Shown: piece after piece, positions 6,202-11,788 of the stretch
How the letters are laid out: each line of letters starts with the position of its first letter
How positions within the stretch are numbered: the first letter of the stretch is position 1
DNA from: a virus
Length of the DNA: 30,523 nt
IMG/VR virus record: IMGVR_UViG_3300002519_000025
Coordinates: 1-30,523 of that record
Strand: one strand, 5' to 3'
Made by a program: the position numbers and the translations under genes
Notes under the pieces: generated by a model
The model's input: only the letters and a program-made list of their open reading frames with translations
Told to the model about the DNA's origin: nothing
The model's database searches: none

Positions 6202-6528
6202 TTATCCGTAGATGATCTTGCCGAAGCAACACCACTGTATGATGCAGTCGGCAACGTCGCTGCCGATGCTGCCAGGGCAGCCCGTCCGAACGAATTGGTC
6301 TATGCCCTCGAACATTAGACTGTTCCCAGGCTGACCCGCCGTGAACATCTCTCCGATTGCCTTCTCCATCTTGGCATGGGTGATCTCAAACTCCTTGCCC
6401 GTGTCATCATCGACTAGGTCGCAGACGCTGTCGTCAAGGTACGATGCCCAGTAATAAATGTCGGCGCATCTAAATATAGATATGAAATCCTTTTCGCTCA
6501 GTTCAAATGTCATTGTTATGGTTGTCAT
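6202..6528 (-). CDS. Conserved phage small protein with Q..xFGxxxYG ending, 108 aa
   Basis: Starts at ATG 6528 directly behind the CAA leader and AAGGAGG; the in-frame upstream extension only translates the leader and is rejected. Begins MTTITMTFELSEKDF and ends DVADCIIQWCCFGKIIYG. That ending resembles a D-x-x-x-Q-x-x-x-FG-x-x-x-YG pattern I associate with small hypothetical proteins of many dsDNA phages; function unknown. Acidic overall with several Cys near the end, no classic metal motif. The hairpin at 6182-6196 follows its stop. Confidence 0.65.
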   Translation of the reverse strand: MTTITMTFELSEKDFISIFRCADIYYWASYLDDSVCDLVDDDTGKEFEITHAKMEKAIGEMFTAGQPGNSLMFEGIDQFVRTGCPGSIGSDVADCIIQWCCFGKIIYG

Positions 6529-6559
6529 TGTTATCCTCCTTGGTTGGTTGTTGTTGTTG
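6529..6559 (-). promoter_or_regulatory. CAA-repeat translation leader, type copy 2
   Basis: About five CAA units, then CCAACC and AAGGAGGATAACAATGAC. Near-identical to the leader at 6133-6165 although the downstream proteins are unrelated. The leader begins at the stop codon of the gene ending at 6560. Confidence 0.6.
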
Positions 6560-6805
6560 TTAAGGTAGGCATATTGTGGTGGTCGGGTCGGTGACGTGAA
6601 CCTGTCCAGGAAAAAGGCTGTCGTTGTCCCATACTTCAACCGTTACTGCAGGGTGTCCGCATGTCCCGGGTAGGGACTCATATGAGTACCCCATCCACTT
6701 CCCAGGGAATTCATGATAGCTGGTGTAGAGCGGTTCAAAGGTGTAGCCGGCCTTCTCTACTTTCATCCTGATTATCCTTTGCACTTCTTCTTTTGTGATA
6801 GTCAT
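6560..6805 (-). CDS. Hypothetical phage protein, 81 aa
   Basis: Begins MTITKEEVQRIIRMKVEKAGY, an amphipathic helix, followed by a Tyr/Pro-rich part (SYHEFPGKWMGYSYE) and a beta-like end (TVEVWDNDSLFPGQVHV). It starts 2 bases after the upstream stop. No homolog is recognised; soluble, no signal peptide. Confidence 0.55.
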   Translation of the reverse strand: MTITKEEVQRIIRMKVEKAGYTFEPLYTSYHEFPGKWMGYSYESLPGTCGHPAVTVEVWDNDSLFPGQVHVTDPTTTICLP

Positions 6806-6807
6806 GG

Positions 6808-7137
6808 CTACACCTCTCCAGTTACAGGGGCGGCATGTCTCATCGCATGGATTATCTCCTCGCCTATGATGTATGCGTACATGTTTACCAGCTTCTCAGG
6901 GCATGATATGTCTGTGTAGTGCTCGCCGAAGTGGTCATTCTCGTATGTCCTCACCGTGTCCATGCACTCGAAGACCCTGTCGCCCAGCCATTGCTTTGCC
7001 TTCCACGTGCCTATGATGTAGTAGTCCATGTTGAATAGCTCGTGGTGCAGGTCCTCGTCGTGCAGGTCGTATCCGTCCTCGAGCATGTCCTCGATGTGTG
7101 ATTTGATTTCTTCGTAGTTGTGTATTCTGTTAGTCAT
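6808..7137 (-). CDS. Conserved acidic phage protein, 109 aa
   Basis: Acidic, helical protein: EEIKSHIEDMLEDGYDLHDED, then a well-ordered centre IGTWKAKQWLGDRVFECMD and SCPEKLVNMYAYIIGEEI. The central pattern looks like a conserved hypothetical found in aquatic phages, but I cannot assign a function. The start overlaps the upstream stop by 4 nt (ATGA) and follows a CAA leader with AAGGAG. It is AT-richer than late genes, like its neighbours. Confidence 0.65.
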   Translation of the reverse strand: MTNRIHNYEEIKSHIEDMLEDGYDLHDEDLHHELFNMDYYIIGTWKAKQWLGDRVFECMDTVRTYENDHFGEHYTDISCPEKLVNMYAYIIGEEIIHAMRHAAPVTGEV

Positions 7138-7487
7138 GATTGACTCCTTGTTAGTTGTTGTTGTTGATGAAGATAAGTTCGTGTCGGTGACTCCTTTGTG
7201 GTGTCGAGTTGTTGATATGCTGTGTAAATCTCTAGTGCGGTGCTGTTCCCTGCATTGTCAATTACTCCCCCGGCCATGGCAGCCTGAGCCATGTCAACCA
7301 CGGCCCTGTTAATGAGACGGTGGAGCACGTAACCATCAACACCATCTAAGTCAGGGGAGAATGCGGGAACACCGCGCCTCCGTGCCCATAGCTGGTCTTC
7401 TATGCGTTGATAGGTTCGTGTCAAGTCGTCCCCTTTGTTGAGGTAGTGACCGGGGTTAAGGCCCGGCAGTTGTTCGGTGAGGTTCAT
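7134..7487 (-). CDS. Hypothetical phage protein, 117 aa, with leader-encoded C-terminus
   Basis: Begins MNLTEQLPGLNPGHYLNKGDD; the middle is helical (HRLINRAVVDMAQAAMAGGV) and the end is YLHQQQQLTRSQS. The terminal Gln run and LTRSQS are simply the translation of the next gene's CAA leader and Shine-Dalgarno, so the functional protein may end near residue 104. The start follows ACAACAACAGGGGAGTC and overlaps the upstream stop by 4 nt. Unknown function. Confidence 0.6.
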   Translation of the reverse strand: MNLTEQLPGLNPGHYLNKGDDLTRTYQRIEDQLWARRRGVPAFSPDLDGVDGYVLHRLINRAVVDMAQAAMAGGVIDNAGNSTALEIYTAYQQLDTTKESPTRTYLHQQQQLTRSQS

Positions 7488-7729
7488 TTTGACTCCCCTG
7501 TTGTTGTGTTTCGTGGAAGAAAGTTAAAGTTATAGGCTACGCCCGTGTCTACTCGCAGGTTGAAGCGCACATGAGTACAGCTTGCATACCTGGTATCAAA
7601 GGCCCCGGCCCTTACTCGGTGACCATAAAGCCGTTTGAATTTGTCGATAGGCATAGTGACATCCAACATGCGCAGGCCCGTCCATCTATGGATATAGGGC
7701 GTGGACCCTTCCTTGATTGCGATAGTCAT
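7484..7729 (-). CDS. Hypothetical phage protein, 81 aa
   Basis: MTIAIKEGSTPYIHRWTGLR, then a mostly beta-like, Arg-rich sequence (FKRLYGHRVRAG, HVRFNLRVDTGVAYNFNF). It could be a small nucleic-acid-binding fold, but there is no signature. The ATG overlaps the stop of a 36-codon gene upstream (ATGA) and is preceded by CAA repeats and GGAGTCACA. Confidence 0.55.
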   Translation of the reverse strand: MTIAIKEGSTPYIHRWTGLRMLDVTMPIDKFKRLYGHRVRAGAFDTRYASCTHVRFNLRVDTGVAYNFNFLPRNTTTGESK

Positions 7730-7836
7730 TGTGACTCCATTGTTGTTGTTGTGATCGCTATTTCCTTCTGAAAGTCACCATTTACAAGTTGATGAATAGA
7801 TAGGTTGCAAGCTGTGAAGGTTTTATCGATGGTCAT
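7726..7836 (-). CDS. Very small ORF, 36 aa, upstream in the same operon
   Basis: ATG at 7836 follows GAGAGGCAAAA (AGAGG Shine-Dalgarno, about 5-6 nt). It reads MTIDKTFTACNLSIHQLVNG and ends in a Thr run and MESQ, again encoded by the next gene's leader. Its stop overlaps the next ATG as ATGA, the same coupling as the recognised genes around it. It fills most of an otherwise empty 150-base gap. Function unknown; it may be a coupling leader peptide rather than an active protein. Confidence 0.45.
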   Translation of the reverse strand: MTIDKTFTACNLSIHQLVNGDFQKEIAITTTTMESQ

Positions 7837-7855
7837 TTTTGCCTCTCTTTGTGAT

Positions 7856-7869
7856 GCCCCTTTCGGGGC
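7856..7869. other. GCCCC/GGGGC hairpin between leftward genes
   Basis: Reading leftward, GCCCC GAAA GGGGC: a 5-bp GC stem with a stable GAAA tetraloop, placed just after the stop of the gene ending at 7882 and 20 bases before the 36-codon ORF. No T-tract follows on either strand, so it looks like an mRNA-stabilising or processing element rather than a terminator. Confidence 0.45.
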
Positions 7870-7881
7870 GGGGTGGTTTAT

Positions 7882-8163
7882 CTAGATTGGTCGACCGCAT
7901 TGAAACAGGCCCATGCTAAGATGATCAAGACGATCAAGTTCATCAAAAAATCCATCCTGCCATGCTTCAAACGATTCGTCACGATCAAGCCCTACGCAGA
8001 AATCAGCTTCCCGAGCCACAATATTCATGTCGAAAATTTTCCGCATTGCCACATAGTCATATTTTCCTGCTGTGATACATAGCCCATCGTGTGCGCATCG
8101 TTGCCCCTCAATGTATGCCAGATTTAGATTCTTGCTCATTTCTGCTCCGTTGTTGATAGTCAT
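7882..8163 (-). CDS. First gene of the leftward arm, hypothetical, 93 aa
   Basis: ATG 8163 follows CCAAGGAACATACAA. An internal ATG at 8139 has an equally good CAACAACGGAG leader and would give 85 residues. The protein reads AYIEGQRCAHDGLCI, then KIFDMNIVAREADFC and FEAWQDGFFDELDRL. The pattern G-x-x-x-A-x-x-G early and W-x-x-G-F late loosely recalls small RMF-like proteins of phages, without proof. As the gene nearest the control hub it is probably the earliest expressed leftward product. Confidence 0.55.
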   Translation of the reverse strand: MTINNGAEMSKNLNLAYIEGQRCAHDGLCITAGKYDYVAMRKIFDMNIVAREADFCVGLDRDESFEAWQDGFFDELDRLDHLSMGLFQCGRPI

Positions 8164-8202
8164 TTGTATGTTCCTTGGTTGAATGTTGGTGTCGCTGATA
8201 AT

Positions 8203-8214
8203 AGTGTAAACACT
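8203..8214. promoter_or_regulatory. Palindrome AGTGTAAACACT by a possible leftward -10 box
   Basis: Arms AGTGT and ACACT with AA between. Reading leftward it is followed directly by TATTAT (8203-8198), a good -10 candidate, 35 bases before the ATG at 8163. No convincing -35 hexamer is visible, so an operator-controlled or activator-dependent promoter is possible. Confidence 0.35.
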
Positions 8215-8311
8215 GTATTGAGGTATTGCTGAATAATCCACCACCACCATCAAAATACCTCTATATCCTCCAAGACACGGACAGGAAAAACCAAAATAAA
8301 TCAAGGCTGCA

Positions 8312-8330
8312 CTGGAAAAAAACTTTCCAG
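8312..8330. other. Hairpin CTGGAAA/TTTCCAG
   Basis: Seven-base perfect arms with a 5-nt loop. Read leftward the interior is a T-run (GTTTTTTT inside the stem-loop), not a trailing tract, so it is unlikely to be a normal terminator. It may be an operator or a single-strand-DNA hairpin. Confidence 0.35.
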
Positions 8331-8360
8331 CTGGGGCAAAACTCCACTATAGATACTCAA

Positions 8361-8455
8361 CTGTAAACGCTGGAACCAGGACGCTGGAACCAACACCGAC
8401 AGCTGTATACAGGGATAGAGGCAATCTGTAGACGGGTGACTACTGAGCTGTAGGA
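8361..8455 (+). repeat. CTGTANAC series and ACGCTGGAACCA direct repeat
   Basis: CTGTAAAC (8361), CTGTATAC (8403), CTGTAGAC (8426) and CTGTAGGA (8448), the last two spacings being 23 and 22 bp. Interleaved is a perfect 12-bp repeat ACGCTGGAACCA at 8367-8378 and 8381-8392. Possible protein-binding sites upstream of the origin. Confidence 0.4.
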
Positions 8456-8485
8456 AGAATGGGAAGGATAGGGGAAAGGGTATAA

Positions 8486-8578
8486 GCGTTTTAACGCATA
8501 TGAGATAATATGAGATAATGTGAGTTATGTTTGACGAAGATGCTATATCAAATCACTTGATATGATTTATTTTTATAG
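8486..8578. other. AT-rich block with 10-bp repeats, candidate unwinding element
   Basis: Starts with GCGTT-TT-AACGC (8486-8497), then ATGAGATAAT twice (8500-8509, 8510-8519) and a degenerate third unit GTGAGTTATG. The inverted repeat ATATCAA/TTGATAT (8545-8563) follows, then a T-rich stretch to the first DnaA-like box. This matches the usual order of an unwinding region next to DnaA boxes. Confidence 0.5.
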
Positions 8579-8666
8579 TTATTCACAGGTTGTTCACAGG
8601 TTATCCACAGCTTGTTCACAGGTTACTGACAGGTTACTGACAGCTTATTCACAGGTTATTCACAGG
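8579..8666 (+). repeat. Eight tandem 11-bp DnaA-box-like repeats (candidate origin)
   Basis: Eight head-to-tail units with no gaps. Units 1, 7 and 8 are TTATTCACAGG, unit 3 is TTATCCACAGC (exact DnaA box TTATCCACA), units 2 and 4 are TTGTTCACAGG, units 5 and 6 are TTACTGACAGG/C. The first nine bases fit TTATNCACA in four units. Same orientation and an 11-bp period would place all boxes nearly on one face of the helix. Either a replication origin that recruits host DnaA, or a DnaA titration/regulatory site. Confidence 0.75.
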
Positions 8667-8669
8667 CCA

Positions 8670-8689
8670 CCCCACCCCCCCCCAAACCC
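8670..8689 (-). other. G-rich tract on the minus strand, G-quadruplex candidate
   Basis: Minus strand reads GGG TTT, nine G, T, GGGG. That provides four or more G-runs of at least three with short loops. It sits 4 bases beyond the last DnaA-like unit, where a folded strand could affect unwinding or fork direction. The run of nine C is also a likely hot spot for length variation. Confidence 0.4.
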
Positions 8690-8751
8690 GCCTTTTATAC
8701 CTACGCAGTAGTGTACCCCTCATATCCCGGGCAGTTTTTCACTCGTTCACC

Positions 8752-8782
8752 CTCCCGGAAAAATATTCGGGGGTGGTTTTTT
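8752..8782 (+). terminator. Weak rightward terminator-like hairpin
   Basis: Stem CCTCCCG... pairs as CTCCCG with CGGGGG (one G-U pair) around a 10-nt A/T loop, followed by TGG and six T. It could stop transcripts entering from the origin region before the HTH gene's own promoter. The stem is short, so the call is tentative. Confidence 0.3.
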
Positions 8783-8792
8783 GGCGGTTCAT

Positions 8793-8810
8793 CATGTTTC
8801 GGGAGACATG
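8793..8810. promoter_or_regulatory. Near-perfect 18-bp palindrome, operator candidate
   Basis: CATGTTTC / GAGACATG arms around GG, one mismatch in eight pairs. It lies about 115 bp before the HTH gene and just upstream of the T-rich promoter-like run (TTGATT near 8838, TTTATG 17 bases later), so it may be the operator of the HTH protein or of the RHH protein. Confidence 0.4.
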
Positions 8811-8923
8811 TCTTTTGCGCCGCGCGTGTTTTTATTGGTTGATTTTTTAATTATGTTTTTGTTTATGTTTTTTATTGTGTTTTGGTGGTGGTGGTGGTAT
8901 TATTTTCTTCAGGGGGTGTTTCA

Positions 8924-9211
8924 ATGGGCTTCGGTGAGTGGATATGCAAGGCGGTGCATCGTCACGGTATGACCCACCGTGCTTTCGAGGACGTCACCGG
9001 CGTCAGCAGGGGCAGCCTGTACCGCTGGCGCATAAACGGTCAGCTTCCCAGGCTCGAGCTGTTCGTCCAGGTGTGCGAGGTGCTTGCGCGTCTCGGAGGG
9101 AGGAGCCTGGAGGACGTCATGCTCGACGGTCTGCGCTCCGTGCCCGACTACGGGTACGCATTGGTGCGGCTTGCACAGGTCCAGCATCTTCTGGAGGTGG
9201 ATGATGCCTGA
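8924..9211 (+). CDS. HTH (XRE/Cro-type) regulator
   Basis: 95 residues from ATG 8924, with AGGGGGTG about 5 nt upstream; the longer in-frame reading starts in T/G-rich non-coding sequence and is rejected. The helix-turn-helix is residues about 16-40: HRAFEDVTGVSRGSLYRWRING, followed by a helix LELFVQVCEVLARLGG. The XRE-like fold fits a Cro/repressor at the start of the rightward arm, next to palindromic sites. It is followed without a gap by the next gene (8-nt overlap). A small-terminase role is a less likely alternative, given that no TerS is otherwise visible. Confidence 0.7.
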   Translation: MGFGEWICKAVHRHGMTHRAFEDVTGVSRGSLYRWRINGQLPRLELFVQVCEVLARLGGRSLEDVMLDGLRSVPDYGYALVRLAQVQHLLEVDDA

Positions 9212-9605
9212 TCTCCTCGGCGTGGGCTACGACGGCGATGTCATGGGCGGCAGGTTCAGCGTCTCCTTCGACGGCAGGGAGCAGGCGTGGGGCGGTTCGC
9301 AGCTGCTGGCGTGGCTGCTCCCCGGTTCCAGCGTCCCTGCTGGCAGGAAGTGGCTGCTCAGGCTGGTCACGCACTGCCTGGACGAGAGCCACGGGAAGGG
9401 GAGGGTGTACGACGCCGGACAGGTTTCCCCGTTTGTCGACCCTCGCGGGACCGTGCTTCCGAGGACGGTGTTCGTGCCGTGGGACCAGCTCCAGTTCTTC
9501 GAGGCGGACAACTGCTGGCACTGCGCCACGGAGGACGATCCGTGCGAGGTGCATGTCCCCGAGGGGGCCGAGGTGTGCGAGCACTTCGTCGGGGAGGGCG
9601 AATGA
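9204..9605 (+). CDS. Hypothetical protein, 133 aa, Cys-containing
   Basis: Start 9204 (9201 also possible) behind GGAGG at 9193-9197. The sequence is beta-rich early (GGRFSVSFDGRE), Trp/Leu-rich in the middle (SQLLAWLLPGS, RKWLLRLVTHCLDE) and has a Cys cluster late (NCWHCATEDDPCEV, then EVCEHF) that might bind zinc. No family is recognised. Overlaps both neighbours (8 nt upstream, 4 nt downstream), so it is expressed with the HTH gene. GC-rich with typical late-arm codons. Confidence 0.6.
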   Translation: MPDLLGVGYDGDVMGGRFSVSFDGREQAWGGSQLLAWLLPGSSVPAGRKWLLRLVTHCLDESHGKGRVYDAGQVSPFVDPRGTVLPRTVFVPWDQLQFFEADNCWHCATEDDPCEVHVPEGAEVCEHFVGEGE

Positions 9606-9892
9606 AAAAGCTAAATGGGAATAATGAAATTCATCCCCATCTTGAACCAGTGGGCATGTATGATGATGAATGGAATTTTGTTGATCATGACTTTTATCTG
9701 TTTGATGATCAGCCTAGCAAGACCAATTCGAGACAGGAAAGAATTGATATATTGGATCGGTATTTTGAGGAATGTATGAACAATGGCATGCCGTTTGATC
9801 TGCTGCCTGAAACATATGATGACCACCTGTCCACCTGGGAATCTATATGGAAGGGAACATGCTTGGATCTGGGCGGGGAGGGTGAGGGATGA
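9602..9892 (+). CDS. AT-rich acidic protein, 96 aa, probably acquired
   Basis: Starts MKKLNGNNEIHPHLEPVGMY, continues with WNFVDHDFYLFDDQ and ERIDILDRYFEECMNNG, and is strongly acidic. The DNA is markedly more AT-rich than both neighbours, with codons such as AAT, GAT, TTT and ATA. Despite that it is joined by ATGA overlaps on both sides, so it was inserted precisely. No function recognised; looks like a moron-type gene. Confidence 0.65.
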   Translation: MKKLNGNNEIHPHLEPVGMYDDEWNFVDHDFYLFDDQPSKTNSRQERIDILDRYFEECMNNGMPFDLLPETYDDHLSTWESIWKGTCLDLGGEGEG

Positions 9893-10296
9893 GGCTGGTC
9901 ATCGTCGGTGACCGGAAGGTGCTCATGAAGAAGAACCTGATGAAGGTCACACGCTTCGGCGGGCTGTACAAGTCGGGGGAGCTGAAGCGCTTCGAGGCGT
10001 ACGTCGGGATGCTGGCGGCCGTAGCCTGCGCCGAGCAGGGATGGCTCTGCACTGACGGGCCGGTGGCCCTTTCGGTGGGGGTGGTTTTCGGTGACAGGAG
10101 GAAGAGGGACCTGCAGAACTGCTTCGGGGCGCTGTGCGACGCGCTGGAGGGGATAGTGTACGACGACGACAGCCAGATACGCCTCATCGCCGCCAGGAAG
10201 GAGTATGTGAAGGGGATGTGGGGCTTCGAGATAAGCGTGGAGCCGTACGGGGGGAGGAAGGATGCTGGACAGGCTTCCCAAGAGACTGCGCATTGA
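9889..10296 (+). CDS. rusA: RusA-like Holliday junction resolvase
   Basis: 135 residues. The RusA core is visible: R-D-L-Q-N at 73-77, then CFGALCDALEGIVYDDDSQI (about 78-97) and a Lys at 104. RusA dimers cut Holliday junctions in phage DNA before packaging. In Escherichia coli RusA the first motif is D-x-D-N with both Asp essential; here the second position is Gln (Gln76), while Asp74 and the YDDD cluster are kept. Activity may be retained by variant chemistry or altered. The ATG overlaps the upstream stop (ATGA) and the 3' end overlaps the terminase start by 35 nt. Confidence 0.82.
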   Translation: MRLVIVGDRKVLMKKNLMKVTRFGGLYKSGELKRFEAYVGMLAAVACAEQGWLCTDGPVALSVGVVFGDRRKRDLQNCFGALCDALEGIVYDDDSQIRLIAARKEYVKGMWGFEISVEPYGGRKDAGQASQETAH

Positions 10297-11788
10297 GCTG
10301 GAGCCCGTCCTCAGGGACCCCCTCAAGTTCGTTCAGCTGCTGAAGATACAGGACAAGAGGTCTGGGAAGCTGGTGCGGTTCTCGCCCAACACGGAGCAGG
10401 TCGCGCTTCTCAGGAAGCTGGGCAGGCACGACAAGGTCATCATACTGAAGCCCAGGCAGATCGGGATAAGCACGGTGCTCAGGGCGTACGCGCTGTGGAG
10501 GACGTACAGGACGAAAGATCCCCTCAAGTTCGGTGTCATCTCCTTCCATGAACGGAGCGCGAAGCACCTGCGCAAGATGGATTCCAGGATGCACAACTCC
10601 CTGCCCGACGCGCTCAGGAGGAACCTGGAGATAGACAACTCCACCACCATGGAGTTCGCGGGGACGGGGGCGCAGCTCTCCTCCTTCACTGCGGGGTCCA
10701 AGGGCGGGACGAGGTCGTTCTCGCTGTCCAGCGTCCACCTCTCGGAGTTCGCCTTCTACGACGACGGCGCGGAGATGCTCGCCCAGGTGGTCGCCACCAT
10801 CGGAGAGGGGCAGATCATCATCGAGAGCACCCCGAACAAGCCCGGCGACACATTCCACAGGCTCATAATGGGGGCTCCCGAGAACGGATGGCACCTCGTC
10901 ACCTACTGGTGGCACGACCACCAGATGTACAGGCTGCCCGCACCGGAGGACTTCGAGCCGACCGCCGAGGAGGGGAGGCTGGAGAGGATGTACGGGTGCG
11001 ACTGGGACCAGCTCAACTGGCGCAGGAGGCAGATAGCCACCATCGGGCTCGAGAAGTTCCGCAGGGAGTACCCGGGATGCCTCGACGACGCGTTCCACTT
11101 CGCCGCCTCCACCTACTTCACGCAGGAGGAGATCAGGGAGATAGAGCCCGTCCACTTCGACGGTGAGGAGAGGCTCTACCACGACCCCGAGACGCAGGAC
11201 GTGTACGCGATGGGCGTCGACGTCGCGGCGGGGGTCGGGGGCGACTACTCCGCCATATCCGTCATATCCATGGCGACGTTCCAGCCCGTCTTCCACTACC
11301 GCAGCAACTCCGTCAGCCCGTCCGCCTTCACCGACACGGTGCTCAGGGTGGCGCAGTGGTTCAACGGGGCCAGGGTGCTGTGCGAGAGCAACAACCACGG
11401 GCACGTCGTCCTCTACAGGCTCAGGCACATGGGCTACAAAAATCTGTGGCTGTCGCACGACCTGAAGGACTGGACGACCACCACCAAGAGCAAGCTCGAC
11501 GCCTACGAGACGCTGCGGGAGTACGTCACGCAGGGGATGATCATGAAGATGGACGCGCAGGTGCTTGCGGAGCTGGGGTCGCTCGTCGTCACCAGGGTCA
11601 CGCCCGAGGCGCCAAAGGGCATGCACGACGACCTCGCCATGTCGATGGCGCTGGCGTACCGCTGCCTGCGGGACATCCCGAGGAGGAAGCTGACACTCGC
11701 TAGACGCAACCTCATGGATGTGCTAATATCCGAGACAAGAACAAGGAAGAACAGAGACCAACCCATTCCATGGAAGAAGAGCAGATGA
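10262..11788 (+). CDS. terL: Terminase large subunit (TerL)
   Basis: 508 residues. The ATPase domain has KPRQIGIST (63-71, Walker A), VHLSEFAF (158-165, Walker B region with Glu162) and IIIESTP (185-191, coupling motif). The RNase H-like nuclease shows GVDVAAGVGGDYS (318-330, Asp320 and Asp328), CESNNHGH (374-381, Glu375) and MHDDLAMS (454-461). TerL pumps and cuts concatemeric DNA at the portal. All catalytic positions are intact and the length is typical. GGGGGGAGGAAGG precedes the ATG. The small subunit was not recognised in the window. Confidence 0.96.
   Translation: MLDRLPKRLRIELEPVLRDPLKFVQLLKIQDKRSGKLVRFSPNTEQVALLRKLGRHDKVIILKPRQIGISTVLRAYALWRTYRTKDPLKFGVISFHERSAKHLRKMDSRMHNSLPDALRRNLEIDNSTTMEFAGTGAQLSSFTAGSKGGTRSFSLSSVHLSEFAFYDDGAEMLAQVVATIGEGQIIIESTPNKPGDTFHRLIMGAPENGWHLVTYWWHDHQMYRLPAPEDFEPTAEEGRLERMYGCDWDQLNWRRRQIATIGLEKFRREYPGCLDDAFHFAASTYFTQEEIREIEPVHFDGEERLYHDPETQDVYAMGVDVAAGVGGDYSAISVISMATFQPVFHYRSNSVSPSAFTDTVLRVAQWFNGARVLCESNNHGHVVLYRLRHMGYKNLWLSHDLKDWTTTTKSKLDAYETLREYVTQGMIMKMDAQVLAELGSLVVTRVTPEAPKGMHDDLAMSMALAYRCLRDIPRRKLTLARRNLMDVLISETRTRKNRDQPIPWKKSR

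Larger units (their letters stand above)
8164..8923. other. Non-coding control and origin hub between divergent arms
   Basis: A 760-base stretch with no convincing gene. From left to right: leftward promoter zone with palindrome (8203-8214), hairpin (8312-8330), 12-bp direct repeat, CTGTANAC series, AT-rich 10-bp repeats, eight tandem DnaA-box-like 11-mers, a C-run, a terminator-like hairpin, a palindrome, and a T-rich run leading to the rightward HTH gene. Leftward and rightward transcription diverge from here. Confidence 0.75.

Noticed and set aside
8579-8666. CRISPR array
   Set aside because: The repeats are 11 bp and gapless, without spacers, and match DnaA boxes.
8808-8972. Small hydrophobic ORF with five consecutive Trp, possible membrane peptide or holin
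   Set aside because: It is the translation of T- and TGG-rich leader DNA, overlaps the start of the HTH gene, has a poorly spaced Shine-Dalgarno, and no downstream coupling.
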